A stretch of DNA of 64,000 bases from Caulobacter sp. NIBR1757 (GCF_027912495.1 NZ_CP115463.1:1325501-1389500); one strand, 5' to 3'. Shown: positions 1-9,059, numbered from the stretch's first letter. Made by a program: numbers and translations. The notes: a model not told the origin generated them from the letters alone.

Positions 1-170
1 CGGGGTCGAATCCTCGAATTGTGGTCAGGCGGTCGAATACCATGGGTCGGATGGCCGGACATGCGCCACATCAATTTCAATGTGCAACAGAGGCCCTGCC
101 AGTTTTTCTGACTGGAGCCGGGGCTCAAACGGTCGTTTAAACGGGCAACGATATCTCACCGGAGAGCAAC

Positions 171-1271
171 GTGAGCACCGACGCCCTGTTCCGACCCTTC
201 CAGGTCAAGTCCATGACCCTGGCCAATCGCATCGCCATGGCGCCGATGACGCGCAGCTTCTCGCCCGGCGGCGTGGCGACCAGCGAGGTCGTCGACTACT
301 ACCGCCGCCGCGCCGAGAACGGCGTCGGGCTGATCATCTCCGAGGGCACGGGCGTGGCCCGGCCGGCCTCGCTGAACGATCCCAACGTGCCGCGCTTCCA
401 TGGCGAGCAGGAACTGGCCGCCTGGAAACAGGTGATCGACGCGGTGCACGCGGCCGGCGGCAAGATGGCGCCGCAGCTGTGGCACGTCGGGGCGGTGCGC
501 ACCCGCGATCCGCAATGGACGCCGCCGGGCCCGTACGACAGCCCGTCGGGCCTCTCCTCGCCGGGCAAGCAATTCGGCGAGCCGATGAGCGACGCGGAGG
601 TGGCCGACGCCGTCGACGCCTTCGCCAAGGCGGCCGGGGCGGCCAAGGCGCTGGGTTTCGATTCCATCGAGCTGCACGGGGCGCATGGCTATCTGATCGA
701 CCAGTTCTTCTGGCACGGGGTCAACGTCCGCGAGGACCGTTGGGGCGGCAAGACCCTGCCCGAACGCTCGCGGTTCGCGGTGGAAATCCTGAAAGCCGTG
801 CGGCGCGAGGTCGGCGAGGACTATCCGGTCATCATCCGGTTGTCGCAGTGGAAGCAGCAGGACTTCACGGTGAAGCTGGCGGCCGATCCCAAGGAGATGG
901 AAGCCTGGCTGGCGCCGCTGGCCGACGCCGGGGCCGATGTTTTCCACTGCAGCCAGCGGCGCTTCTGGGAGCCGGAGTTCGAGGGCAGCGACCTGAACTT
1001 TGCGGGCTGGGCCAAGAAGCTGACCGGCAAGCCGACGATCACCGTCGGGTCGGTGGGGCTGTCCGGCGAGTTCATCGCGGCCTATGGCGGCGAGGCGAGC
1101 CAGCCGGCCAGCCTCGACGGGCTGATGGAGCGGCTAGAGCGCGAGGAGTTCGACATGGTGGCGGTCGGCCGCGCCCTGCTGCAGGACCCCGAATGGGTGG
1201 TGAAGGTGCGCGACGGGCGTGAGGACGAGCTGAAGAGCTTCGAGCGGTCGGCGATGGGGGTGTTGTACTAG
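171..1271 (+). CDS. NADH:flavin oxidoreductase, old yellow enzyme family
   Basis: The 366-residue protein is a complete TIM-barrel FMN oxidoreductase of the old yellow enzyme family, which reduces activated C=C bonds with NAD(P)H. Visible family features are the N-terminal LFRPFQVKSMTLANRIAMAP segment, the HGAHGYLIDQFF motif near residue 164 (phosphate and substrate-binding loop) and the late VAVGRALLQDPEW motif that closes the FMN phosphate site. I chose the GTG start at 171 because GGAG lies 6 nt upstream (161-164). The length is normal for the family. It stands alone: the next gene is on the opposite strand behind a palindromic repeat. The physiological substrate cannot be read from the sequence. 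Confidence 0.9.
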   Translation: MSTDALFRPFQVKSMTLANRIAMAPMTRSFSPGGVATSEVVDYYRRRAENGVGLIISEGTGVARPASLNDPNVPRFHGEQELAAWKQVIDAVHAAGGKMAPQLWHVGAVRTRDPQWTPPGPYDSPSGLSSPGKQFGEPMSDAEVADAVDAFAKAAGAAKALGFDSIELHGAHGYLIDQFFWHGVNVREDRWGGKTLPERSRFAVEILKAVRREVGEDYPVIIRLSQWKQQDFTVKLAADPKEMEAWLAPLADAGADVFHCSQRRFWEPEFEGSDLNFAGWAKKLTGKPTITVGSVGLSGEFIAAYGGEASQPASLDGLMERLEREEFDMVAVGRALLQDPEWVVKVRDGREDELKSFERSAMGVLY

Positions 1272-1290
1272 GGGGCGGGAGCGCCGGCGT

Positions 1291-1450
1291 CCCTCCCCGA
1301 ATTGGGGAGGGTGGCGCGAAGCGCCGGGTGGGGAAGTGGGCAGCCGCTTCCCACCAGTTGAGCGTCTTCTTGGTCGCCTTCCACGCCGGCGACCGACTTC
1401 CCCACCCGACGCGCGTAACCGCGCGTCTGCCCTCCCCAATTCGGGGAGGG
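1291..1450. repeat. Long intergenic inverted repeat, CCCTCCCC type
   Basis: Two imperfect palindromes containing CCCTCCCC and GGGGAGGG (1291-1311 and 1430-1450) form the outer ends of a larger inverted repeat. The inner arms also match (GGGTGGGGAAGT versus ACTTCCCCACCC). It fills the space between the convergent old yellow enzyme and SMP-30 genes, so it could act as a two-way transcription barrier. It resembles short palindromic extragenic elements of GC-rich alphaproteobacteria. No coding capacity is credible. Confidence 0.75.
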
Positions 1451-1457
1451 AGGTCCG

Positions 1458-2369
1458 TTACGCGTTGAAGTTCAGCTTCAGGCCCGGCCGCGGCCACCTC
1501 GCCCGGTACAGTTTCCCCGTCCCCGACGCCGTGATCCAGGCGGTCCGCATGTCGTCGCCGCCGAAGCAGATGTTGGTGCACAGCAGGTCCGGGAAGGGGT
1601 AGTGCTCGGTCGTGCCGTCCGGGTCAAAAGCCGTGATGCCGCCGTTGATGATGGTGGCGACGCAGACCTTGCCGCCGGCCTCGACGGCCAGGCTGTCGAG
1701 CAGCTGGTAGCCCGGCAGGTTGCAGACCACATGGCCCGGCTGGAACGGCGGCGGTTCGGCCAGTTCGCCGGGGGCGCTGACGTCGAAGGCCCAGAGGCGG
1801 CCGAGCATGGTGTCGGCGAGGTAGACCGTCTTCTCGTCGGGCGAGAGGCCGACGCCGTTGGGGCTGACCATATGGTCCCTGTGGCGGACGATCTTCGAGC
1901 CGTCCGGCAGGGCGTAGTAGAGGCCGCCGAACTTCTTGCCCTCGGGCGTGGTGCAGCCGTGGTCGCTGAACCAGATGCCGCCGGTCTTGTCGAACACCAG
2001 ATCGTTGGGGCCGACCAGACGCTTGCCGTCGCAGGCCTCATAGACCGTCTCGACCTTGCCGGTCGCAATGTCCACGCGTTGGATCGAGCCGCCGACGTGG
2101 CTGGCGGGGGTGGGGCCGGGGATGGTCAGGCCGCCGACGTCGAGCCATTCGAAGCTGCCGCCGTTGTTGGTGACATAGATCTTGCCGTCCGGGCCGATGG
2201 CCGCGCCGTTCGGGCCGCCGCCGGTCTCGGCGACGGTGCTGGTCTTGCCGTCCGGGGTGACCCGGGTCAGCCGCTGGCCCTTGATCTCGGTGAGGATCAC
2301 CGAGCCGTCGTTCATGGCGATGGGGCCCTCGGGAAACTGCAGTCCCTCGGCGACGAGTTCGATGTCCAC
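1458..2369 (-). CDS. SMP-30/gluconolactonase-like beta-propeller hydrolase
   Basis: A 303-residue six-bladed propeller protein of the SMP-30/gluconolactonase/LRE family, which typically hydrolyses sugar lactones using a bound divalent metal. Supporting motifs are LQFPEGPIAMNDGSVILTEI at the N-terminus (with the metal-ligand Glu in FPEGP), GGPNGAAIGPDGKIYVTNNGG, LVGPNDLVFDKTGGIWFSD (Asn and Asp ligands) and SPNGVGLSPDEKTVYLADT. These are the usual successive blades. There is no signal peptide, so it is probably cytoplasmic. It lies 69 nt downstream of folA on the same strand and could be the last gene of the thyA-folA run. The exact substrate is not determinable. Confidence 0.88.
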   Translation of the reverse strand: MDIELVAEGLQFPEGPIAMNDGSVILTEIKGQRLTRVTPDGKTSTVAETGGGPNGAAIGPDGKIYVTNNGGSFEWLDVGGLTIPGPTPASHVGGSIQRVDIATGKVETVYEACDGKRLVGPNDLVFDKTGGIWFSDHGCTTPEGKKFGGLYYALPDGSKIVRHRDHMVSPNGVGLSPDEKTVYLADTMLGRLWAFDVSAPGELAEPPPFQPGHVVCNLPGYQLLDSLAVEAGGKVCVATIINGGITAFDPDGTTEHYPFPDLLCTNICFGGDDMRTAWITASGTGKLYRARWPRPGLKLNFNA

Positions 2370-2438
2370 TTGGCGTTCCTTCCCGCGCTTTATCGTTGCG
2401 GCGATAGAACCCGGTGACGTTTGGTCAACGCAAGGACT

Positions 2439-2954
2439 TCATCGCTTCCGTTCGAGGATGCGGAAGACGAAGGGGTGGTCGTCCTTCTCGCCGGCCGGGT
2501 GAGCCTCGCGGTGGACCTCGGTCCAGGCGGCCTCGTCGAAGGCCGGGAAGAAGGCGTCGCCCTCCGGTTCGGCCTCGACCTCGGTGATGTAGAGGCGTCT
2601 GGCGCGCGGCATGGCCAGCTCGAACAGGGCGGTGCCGCCGATGACGCAGACTTCGTTGGCGCCGTCTTCCTCGGCTTGTTCGCTGGCCATCTCGACGGCT
2701 TCGTTGAAGTTCTCGACCGGCACGGCGGTCTTCGGCTCGAAGCTGCCATCGCGGCTCAGCACGATATTCAGCCGGCCGGGCAGGGGCTGCAGCGGCAGGC
2801 TGTCCCAGGTCTTGCGGCCCATGATAACCGGCTTGCCGAGCGTATTGGCCTTGAACCAGGCCATGTCGGAGCGGATGCGCCAAGGCAGGTCGCCATTGCG
2901 GCCGATGACTCCATTGCGGGCGCGGGCGACGACGAGGGCGATGGGCAGGACCAT
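2439..2954 (-). CDS. folA: Dihydrofolate reductase
   Basis: The 171-residue product is a chromosomal-type dihydrofolate reductase, which makes tetrahydrofolate with NADPH. Diagnostic stretches are the N-terminal ALVVARARNGVIGRNGDLPW (substrate loop with the Trp), SDMAWFKANT, VIMGRKTWDSLP (NADPH site) and CVIGGTALFELAM. The length is normal. It belongs to the same minus-strand run as thyA, its metabolic partner: ThyA oxidises methylene-tetrahydrofolate to dihydrofolate and FolA regenerates it. Here the pair is separated by a secreted protein and an RNase T2 gene instead of being adjacent. Confidence 0.95.
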   Translation of the reverse strand: MVLPIALVVARARNGVIGRNGDLPWRIRSDMAWFKANTLGKPVIMGRKTWDSLPLQPLPGRLNIVLSRDGSFEPKTAVPVENFNEAVEMASEQAEEDGANEVCVIGGTALFELAMPRARRLYITEVEAEPEGDAFFPAFDEAAWTEVHREAHPAGEKDDHPFVFRILERKR

Positions 2955-2987
2955 GGGGCGGACCCTACTCTGCGTCGTCGGGCGTCG

Positions 2988-3701
2988 TCATCCCCGGTTC
3001 GGCGGGGTGACGATCAGGATGACGTCGTCGCGGGCCCCGAGCGCCTTGGGCGCACAGGCGGTCGGCTTGAAGGCCAGGTCGTGACAGATGCGGACCTCGC
3101 GAAGCTGGCCTTCCGGCGCGGTGACGATGGCGATGGCGGCGCGCGGCAGGCCGGGGTTGGCAGCCTTGAAGACATCACGAAGCACGCCAGCGGAAATGGT
3201 GGCGCTGGCGGGATACGGCTTCACGAGGCCGTCCCACAGTTTGCGGGACTGGTCGAAATAGGCGTCCGGGCTGTCCCAGGCGCAGACGCCGTGGGCGGCG
3301 TACTCATGCTGCTGGAGGCGGGCCGAGGGGATCATGCAGAAGTTCCTGGCGACCGTCCGCGCCGTCAGGGGCTGGCTGGGGCGGCAGTAGCGCGGGTGCT
3401 TGCCGTCGTCGCTGTTGGGCCACAGGCCGTGCAGGGTCCAGGTGCGGCCGCCGTCGCAGGCGCTGGGGTCGGAGGTGTCGGCGGCCTTGCTGCGGCAGGC
3501 CTCCGGCTGCCAGGCCATGGCGAGCAGGTAGCTGTCGGGGCTGAAGTCGGCGACCACCTTGTCGGCCGGGCCGACCTCGGTCGGGGCCGGCGCAAGGTCG
3601 GCGGGAAGGGCGCAGTCGACGGCGGCGCCGGCGGCCTGCTCCTTGGGAGCGGCGCAGGCGACCAGAGCAAGGACGGCAATCAGGGAGGCGGCGAAACGCA
3701 T
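2988..3701 (-). CDS. Secreted ribonuclease T2 family protein
   Basis: A 237-residue protein with an N-terminal signal ending near ALVACAA, where the Cys at about residue 16 could be a lipobox cysteine. The mature part has both T2 active-site segments: WTLHGLWPN (CAS I, catalytic His) and HEYAAHGVC (CAS II, second His and Glu). T2 enzymes cut single-stranded RNA through a 2',3'-cyclic phosphate intermediate, usually in the periplasm or outside the cell. The gene sits between a secreted protein of unknown function and folA on the same strand. A proline/alanine-rich linker separates the signal from the catalytic domain. Confidence 0.9.
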   Translation of the reverse strand: MRFAASLIAVLALVACAAPKEQAAGAAVDCALPADLAPAPTEVGPADKVVADFSPDSYLLAMAWQPEACRSKAADTSDPSACDGGRTWTLHGLWPNSDDGKHPRYCRPSQPLTARTVARNFCMIPSARLQQHEYAAHGVCAWDSPDAYFDQSRKLWDGLVKPYPASATISAGVLRDVFKAANPGLPRAAIAIVTAPEGQLREVRICHDLAFKPTACAPKALGARDDVILIVTPPNRG

Positions 3702-3727
3702 GCGCCGCTTCTATCCCCGGGCGGGCG

Positions 3728-4231
3728 CTACTTCCAGATGACCGAGAGGGAGGTGTTGGCCGGCTTGCCGTTGGCGGCCGGGTAGTCGGTGACCACCAGG
3801 GCGGCTAGGCCCGTTCGGCTCAGGTCCGCGTAGCCGTCCATGATCGAACCGTTCTTCAGCGGGCCGGAGGGCGGCATGGCGGGCAGGGAGCCGGACCGGC
3901 TGGTCAGGCCCTGGCGGAGGATACTGTTGCCCGGCATCTGCGGGGTGGCGGTGATCTCGCATTGCCGGGCCAGCGCGCCGCGCACGGTGCTATTTCCCAT
4001 GGCGGCGACGATCACGCTTCCCCCGACCGACCGCACCCGGCCGCCACCCGCCTGGCGACTGTAGCCGAGGCCGTCGAGGCCGGAGTCCCAGGAGGCCGTG
4101 CCCTTGAGCACGTTCAGGCAGAGATCCAGGGTGGCCAGCATGAACCGGGCGGGCTCGGTGGGCTGGGCGGCGGCGGGCGCGGCCAGCAGCAGGGCGGCGG
4201 CGAGCGCGGGGATGAGGCGGCGGGTGATCAT
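3728..4231 (-). CDS. Secreted protein of unknown function
   Basis: I place the start at ATG 4231, giving MITRRLIPALAAALLLAAPAA, a clean signal peptide; upstream in-frame starts would add an unlikely extension. The mature protein is about 145 residues, with few cysteines (LDLCLNVLKG and ARQCEITATP) and a C-terminus ending NTSLSVIWK. I do not recognise a family. It is 26 nt upstream of the RNase T2 gene in the same run. A similar C-terminal tail is encoded just upstream at 4286-4369, so this family was once duplicated here. Confidence 0.7.
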   Translation of the reverse strand: MITRRLIPALAAALLLAAPAAAQPTEPARFMLATLDLCLNVLKGTASWDSGLDGLGYSRQAGGGRVRSVGGSVIVAAMGNSTVRGALARQCEITATPQMPGNSILRQGLTSRSGSLPAMPPSGPLKNGSIMDGYADLSRTGLAALVVTDYPAANGKPANTSLSVIWK

Positions 4232-4285
4232 GGGCGGCAGGATGTCCCCGCGCCCGACCGCCGACATGCCCAAAATCGGGGGCTG

Positions 4286-4369
4286 CTACTGGCGCCAGAT
4301 CACCGACAGGAAGGTCCCGGGCGGCAGGTCGCCGACGGCCGGCATCTCGGTGATGGTCAGACCGCGATC
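4286..4369 (-). pseudogene. C-terminal remnant of a paralogue of the downstream secreted protein
   Basis: Between the neighbouring secreted-protein gene and the thyA stop, the minus strand encodes [15 protein letters not shown] followed by TFLSVIWRQ and a stop. This matches the tail of the intact neighbour (VVTDYPAANGKPA then NTSLSVIWK). No start or N-terminal part is present; the frame runs backwards into the thyA 3' end as an overlap. I read it as the leftover of a tandem duplication. A very short independent ORF starting at ATG 4343 cannot be excluded. Confidence 0.55.
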
Positions 4370-5208
4370 GGCGCCTTGATGGTCGGATGAGCCTGGTAGC
4401 CCTCGACCAGGAAGTCGCCCAGCTCGAAGGCGAACAGGTCGTCCTTATCGGCCAGGGTCATGGTCGGGAAGGGGTAGGGCTCGCGGGCCAGCTGCTGTTT
4501 GGCCTGGTCCAGGTGGTTCAGATAAAGGTGGGCGTCGCCGAAGGTGTGGACGAACTCGCCGGGCTGAAGGCCGGTGACCTTGGCCACCATCATGGTCAGC
4601 AGGGCATAGCTGGCGATGTTGAACGGCACGCCCAGGAAGACGTCGGCGCTGCGCTGGTACAGCTGGCACGATAGCTTGCCGTCGGCGACGAAGAACTGGA
4701 ACAGGCAGTGGCAGGGCGGCAGGGCCATGTCCTCGACGTCGGCTGGGTTCCAGGCGCTGACGATGTGGCGGCGGCTGTTGGGGTTTTTGCGGATGGCTTC
4801 GACGACGGCGCTGATCTGGTCGATGACCCGGCCGTCGGGCGCCGTCCAGGAGCGCCACTGCTTGCCGTAGACGGGGCCCAGGTCCCCCTCGGCATTGGCC
4901 CATTCGTCCCAGATGCTGACGCCGTGGTCCTTCAGGTAGCGGATGTTGGTCTCGCCGCGCAGGAACCACAGCAGCTCGACGATGATCGAGCGCAGGTGCA
5001 GCTTCTTGGTGGTCAGCAGCGGGAAGCCCTTCGACAGGTCGAAGCGCATCTGCCGGCCGAAGACGCCCAGCGTGCCGGTGCCGGTGCGGTCGCCGCGCTG
5101 CACGCCTGTCGCCATGATGTCGGCCAGCAGGCCGAGGTATTGGCGCTCGCCATGGTCGGCGGGCGCCAGTTGCGGCGAGACGGGCAGGACGGGTGCGACG
5201 AGGGCCAT
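4357..5208 (-). CDS. thyA: Thymidylate synthase
   Basis: Classical folate-dependent thymidylate synthase, converting dUMP to dTMP with methylene-tetrahydrofolate. Key segments are [20 protein letters not shown] (dUMP phosphate Arg), the catalytic [12 protein letters not shown] (nucleophilic Cys), [20 protein letters not shown] and the C-terminal [10 protein letters not shown]. The ATG at 5208 gives 283 residues, close to the usual 264-280. An in-frame GTG at 5268 would add 20 residues with no family match. Neither start has a clear Shine-Dalgarno. It heads a minus-strand run that also contains folA, its functional partner. Confidence 0.95.
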   Translation of the reverse strand: MALVAPVLPVSPQLAPADHGERQYLGLLADIMATGVQRGDRTGTGTLGVFGRQMRFDLSKGFPLLTTKKLHLRSIIVELLWFLRGETNIRYLKDHGVSIWDEWANAEGDLGPVYGKQWRSWTAPDGRVIDQISAVVEAIRKNPNSRRHIVSAWNPADVEDMALPPCHCLFQFFVADGKLSCQLYQRSADVFLGVPFNIASYALLTMMVAKVTGLQPGEFVHTFGDAHLYLNHLDQAKQQLAREPYPFPTMTLADKDDLFAFELGDFLVEGYQAHPTIKAPIAV

Positions 5209-5288
5209 GGGCAGGGAGGGTCGTCGCGAATCACCCGCCTGCAAAGTGGCGTTGGCGTAAACATCCACAGGCGCGACGATTTATCCGA

Positions 5289-7832
5289 CTAAAGCAGCCA
5301 GCCGCCGCTGTCGCCAGTGACATCGCCGTTGATCTTCATCTGGTAGTCGGCCTTGCCGTCGCCGGTGACGTCCAGCCGCACCAGGGTCTGGCCGGCGGTG
5401 AAGCTGAGCGTCATTTCGCCGGCGTGGCGGGTGAAGGCGCCGACCAGGGTGAAGGCCTGATCATCGGCCAGGCCGGTGTTGGCGTCGATGCTCGAAAAAT
5501 CGATCCGGTCGTTCTCGGCGGTGCTGAAATCGTAGATCACATCGACCCGCAGCACGCCGCCGCCGATCGATTGCACCACGAAGGTATCGGCCCCCAGGCC
5601 GCCGCGCAGCAGGTCGTTGCCGGCCCCGCCGATGATGGTGTCATCGCCGTCATTGCCGTTGATGGTGTCGACCCCGTCGCCGCCGCTGAGGATGTTGTTG
5701 CCGCTGTTGCCCTGCATGTTGTTGGACAGCGCGTTGCCGATGCCGATCAGGTTGCCCGAGCCCTGCAGTTCCAGGCCCTCGATATTGTCGCCCAGGGCCC
5801 AGGCGGCGGCGAACGAGCGGACGATGTCGTAGCCCTCGCCGGCCGCCTCGGTGGTCTGGTCAGCGTCATCGACGATGTAGACGTCGTTGCCCAGGCCGCC
5901 GGTCATCATGTCCGAGCCGGCGCCGCCGTCGAGCAGGTCGTTGGCGTCGCCGCCGAACAGGAAGTCGTTGTCGTCGCCGCCCTCCAGCCGGTCGATGCCG
6001 GCCTCGCCGCGCAGGGTGTCGGAGTCCGCGCCGCCGCTCAGCTTGTCGGCGCCGTCGCCGCCCCACAGGAAGTCCGTGCCGCCTTCGCCGAACAGGTTGT
6101 CGTTGCCCGCGTCGCCGTTGAGGAAGTCGAAGACATCGCCCCCGAACAAGTTGTCGTTGCCGTCGCCGCCGTTCAGCGTGTCGAAGCCATCGCCGCCGCG
6201 CAGGATGTCCTTGCCCGAGCCGCCGTTGAGCAGGTCCTGGCCGCCGCCGCCGATCAGGGTGTCGTCTCCGCCCAGGCCGTTCAGGGTGTCGCCGCCGTCA
6301 CCGCCGTCGAGAGTGTCGCCCGCGCTGGCGCCGTCGAGGGTGTCCGGCCCCGAGCCGCCGGTCAGGTTGAGGGCGCTCTGGACGCCGTAGACGAGGTAGA
6401 CGACGCCCGAGGCGGCGGCGTCGCCATAGGCCCGGGGCGCGGCGATCAGGAAATCGTCCAGTCCGTCGCCGTTGACGTCGCCGGCGCCGGAGACACGGGT
6501 CCCGAAGTCGACAAGGCGGGTGGCGCCCGGCAACTGGACGCCGCCCGCCCCGAGGGCGAGGGGATCGACGACGGCGTCGAACGGCGTCTGCTGTCCGAAG
6601 ATGACCATCCCGAAGCCGACGGAATAGCCGTCGACATCAAGGACGCCGACAGCTCCGAGGACGAGGTCGGCCAGGCCGTCGCCGTTGACATCGCCGGCGG
6701 CGCCGACCGCGCCGAAGCCGATGTTGGGGTAGGGGGTGGCGAGTCTGAAGCCGTCGGCGCCGGTCAGCGCCTCGAGATCGATGACGTCAGGCTGGTCAGA
6801 CCGGCCGAAGACCACGAAGGCCGCCGCCTCGTCATCGCCGGCGCCGGACTGCAGGAGGATGTCGGCCAGGCCGTCGCCGTTGATGTCGCCGACCAGGGCG
6901 ACGTCGTCGCCGATATTGTGGTCGGGGTCGGAACTGGCGATGAAGAAGCCCCGGTCGCTCGTCAGCTTGTCCAGATCGGTGCTGTCCAGGCCGGAGCTGC
7001 GGCCATAGATGACATAGACGCCGCCCCAGCCGCCCAGACCGGTCTCGAGCCCGCTGGTCGAGAACAGCAGGTCGTCGATCCCGTCGCCGTTGACGTCGCC
7101 CGCCATGCTGACGGAATTGCCGATACCGCCGTCGATGATCGCGCCCTCGATAGCGAAGCCGTTGTTCCCGTCCAGATCGATCACGGTCAGGCTGCCCGCG
7201 CCGACAGCGTTGGTTCCGAATACCACCACGACCTGGCCGGCATGACCCTGAACGGTGAGGGCGGCCGGCGCCCCGATGACCAGGTCGTCGAAGCCGTCGC
7301 CGTTGAGGTCGCCGGCCAAGGCGACCGAGTCCCCAAGGTCGCCATGGGCGTCGTCCATGATGACGACGAGGCCCTCGTCGGCGCCCAGCGCGTCCAGCTC
7401 GACGACCGGGGCGAACGGCTGGCTGCTGCCGAAGACGATGTAGGCCGCGCCGCCGTTGGCGACGCCGGGCGCGCCGATGGCGATGTCGGCCAGGCCGTCG
7501 CCGTTGAAGTCGCCGCCGCCCGAGACCGAATAACCGGCGAGTTCGAGGGCCGCCCCGCCGTGGATGGCAAAGCCGTTGGCGCCATTCAGACTGGCCAGGT
7601 TCAGGGTCGACGGCAGGCCACCCTGAACGCCGAAGACCACATAGACCACGCCCGAGGAATTACCGTTTGGGTCGGCCGCCGAGGCCCCGACGATGAAGTC
7701 GCCGATGCCGTCGCCATTGACGTCGCCGGCGGCGGTCAGCGCCAGGCCGGCCAGGTCGTAGACGTTGGCCCCATTGATGACGGTTCCGGCCGCGCCAAGG
7801 TTGGAAACATCGATGCTGGCGGGGAAGGGCAT
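5289..7832 (-). CDS. FG-GAP repeat and RTX calcium-binding protein, probably type I secreted
   Basis: An 847-residue protein in two halves. The first roughly 480 residues hold successive FG-GAP (integrin alpha-like) blades, each with a DVNGDGxxDxxxGA calcium-binding motif. Next, about residues 490-690 are glycine/aspartate nonapeptides of RTX type (GGDGxDxLxGG). The C-terminal 150 residues resemble the usual post-RTX domain and end DSGGWLL. There is no signal peptide, as expected for a type I secretion substrate. It is transcribed divergently from an AraC-family regulator. A role as a calcium-stabilised surface or secreted protein is inferred; no catalytic domain is visible. Confidence 0.88.
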   Translation of the reverse strand: MPFPASIDVSNLGAAGTVINGANVYDLAGLALTAAGDVNGDGIGDFIVGASAADPNGNSSGVVYVVFGVQGGLPSTLNLASLNGANGFAIHGGAALELAGYSVSGGGDFNGDGLADIAIGAPGVANGGAAYIVFGSSQPFAPVVELDALGADEGLVVIMDDAHGDLGDSVALAGDLNGDGFDDLVIGAPAALTVQGHAGQVVVVFGTNAVGAGSLTVIDLDGNNGFAIEGAIIDGGIGNSVSMAGDVNGDGIDDLLFSTSGLETGLGGWGGVYVIYGRSSGLDSTDLDKLTSDRGFFIASSDPDHNIGDDVALVGDINGDGLADILLQSGAGDDEAAAFVVFGRSDQPDVIDLEALTGADGFRLATPYPNIGFGAVGAAGDVNGDGLADLVLGAVGVLDVDGYSVGFGMVIFGQQTPFDAVVDPLALGAGGVQLPGATRLVDFGTRVSGAGDVNGDGLDDFLIAAPRAYGDAAASGVVYLVYGVQSALNLTGGSGPDTLDGASAGDTLDGGDGGDTLNGLGGDDTLIGGGGQDLLNGGSGKDILRGGDGFDTLNGGDGNDNLFGGDVFDFLNGDAGNDNLFGEGGTDFLWGGDGADKLSGGADSDTLRGEAGIDRLEGGDDNDFLFGGDANDLLDGGAGSDMMTGGLGNDVYIVDDADQTTEAAGEGYDIVRSFAAAWALGDNIEGLELQGSGNLIGIGNALSNNMQGNSGNNILSGGDGVDTINGNDGDDTIIGGAGNDLLRGGLGADTFVVQSIGGGVLRVDVIYDFSTAENDRIDFSSIDANTGLADDQAFTLVGAFTRHAGEMTLSFTAGQTLVRLDVTGDGKADYQMKINGDVTGDSGGWLL

Positions 7833-7910
7833 GCTGAATCTCGTTTACGCGTGACGGGAGGCCAGCCCTGGCGCGGACGCGGGCGGAATCAAGGGACGCG
7901 GGACACGGCG

Positions 7911-7923
7911 CCGGAAGTTCCGG
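7911..7923. promoter_or_regulatory. 13-bp dyad between the RTX gene and the AraC regulator
   Basis: CCGGAAGTTCCGG is a perfect 6-bp inverted repeat around one central base, lying in the short divergent region between the FG-GAP/RTX gene and the AraC-type gene. Its position makes it a candidate operator for the adjacent regulator. It is short, and GC-rich dyads occur by chance. Confidence 0.3.
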
Positions 7924-7960
7924 ACACCCCGACGGATCGGAACGCGCCCGTGGCTGGACG

Positions 7961-9046
7961 TTGCGGCTGGATGACCCCATTGTCGCGGCCCTGGGGTTCG
8001 CGGGGGCGTGGATGACGAACATGGGGGAGGCCACGGCGGGCAGGCCGGCGCGGCTGACGGTCGGCCAGGGCGAGGCGCGCGACGGCGGCTTCGAGGAATG
8101 GCGCTGGGCTATCGATCCGCTGTTCCGGGTCGAGACGGCCGGCGAGGCGGCCTTCGACGGCGAGCTGAGCACCTGGCTGCTGGGGCCGATGATGCTGGGC
8201 CGCTGCCGCTCCAACGGCCACGAATTTCACCGCGACGCCGCCCAGGTCGCCCGCAGCGGCCTGGACCATCTGCTGGTCCAGCTTCTGGTCGAGGGCGAGG
8301 ACTGCCTGCTGTCCGGCGCCCCGGCCGGGCGCAGCCGGCCGGGCGACCTGCGGGTGCTCGACCTTTCGCGCACGGCCCGGACCGCGACGGGGCCCTACGT
8401 CAACCTCAGCCTGGTCCTGCCGCGCGACCTCGTGGCGCCCTACCTGTCCGACCCGGACGGCGCCCACGGCCTGCATATCGACGGGGCCAGCCCGGTCGGC
8501 CGCCTGCTGGGCGACCACATCCGCACCCTGTGGAGCGTCGCCCCCAGCCTGACCCCGGCCGAGGTCGCCGGCCTGTCGACGGCCACGGCGGCCCTGGTCG
8601 GGGCTTGCCTGAAGCCCTTGGCCGATGGCCGCGAGGCGGCGATCCGGGCGGCCGACGAGGCGCGGCTCTGGCGCATCCGTGACTGGATCGACGCCAACCT
8701 GGCCTCGCCGGACCTGGACGCCCTGGCCGTCTGCCGGGCCTTCGGCCTGTCGCGGACCCGGCTCTACGACCTGTTCGCCCCGCTGGGCGGGGTGGCCGGC
8801 CATATCCGGCAGAGACGCCTGTCGCGGGCCTTCCGCAGCTTGACCGGGCCGGGCGGCGCGGCCCTGCGCATCGCTGACGTGTCCCGCGCCAACGGCTTTG
8901 TCGACGAGGACGTCTTCAGCCGCGCCTTCCGCGGCCGGTTCGGCCTGACCCCGCGCGACGCCCGCGCCCTGCGCGGCGCCTCACCGGCGGCGCTGAGCGA
9001 GGCCGAGGGCGCGGCCGGCATGCGGGACTGGTTCAGCCGCCTCTGA
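7961..9046 (+). CDS. AraC family transcriptional regulator
   Basis: A 361-residue regulator. The N-terminal region (about 40-220) looks like the cupin-like AraC-binding domain 2, and the C-terminal ~100 residues carry the two-helix-turn-helix AraC DNA-binding domain: IRDWIDANLASPDLDALAVC, FGLSRTRLYDLF, then IADVSRANGFVDEDVFSRAF and FGLTPRDAR. The start given is TTG at 7961; it lacks a strong Shine-Dalgarno, and an in-frame ATG about 17 codons later is an alternative. It is divergent from the FG-GAP/RTX gene, which is the most likely target. The inducer is unknown. Confidence 0.88.
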   Translation: MRLDDPIVAALGFAGAWMTNMGEATAGRPARLTVGQGEARDGGFEEWRWAIDPLFRVETAGEAAFDGELSTWLLGPMMLGRCRSNGHEFHRDAAQVARSGLDHLLVQLLVEGEDCLLSGAPAGRSRPGDLRVLDLSRTARTATGPYVNLSLVLPRDLVAPYLSDPDGAHGLHIDGASPVGRLLGDHIRTLWSVAPSLTPAEVAGLSTATAALVGACLKPLADGREAAIRAADEARLWRIRDWIDANLASPDLDALAVCRAFGLSRTRLYDLFAPLGGVAGHIRQRRLSRAFRSLTGPGGAALRIADVSRANGFVDEDVFSRAFRGRFGLTPRDARALRGASPAALSEAEGAAGMRDWFSRL

Positions 9047-9059
9047 TCGCTGGCCGCCG

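Noticed and set aside
1..16. T-loop-like sequence GGGTCGAATCC at the window start, possible tRNA 3' end
   Set aside because: The loop lacks the TTC of a normal T arm, the stem does not pair well, and no acceptor or CCA follows.
5193..8015. 940-codon open frame on the plus strand opposite the FG-GAP/RTX gene
   Set aside because: It is the antisense of GC-rich calcium-repeat codons; the translation is an Ala/Val/Gly/Asp-rich pseudo-repeat with no domain. The minus-strand protein has clear FG-GAP and RTX motifs.
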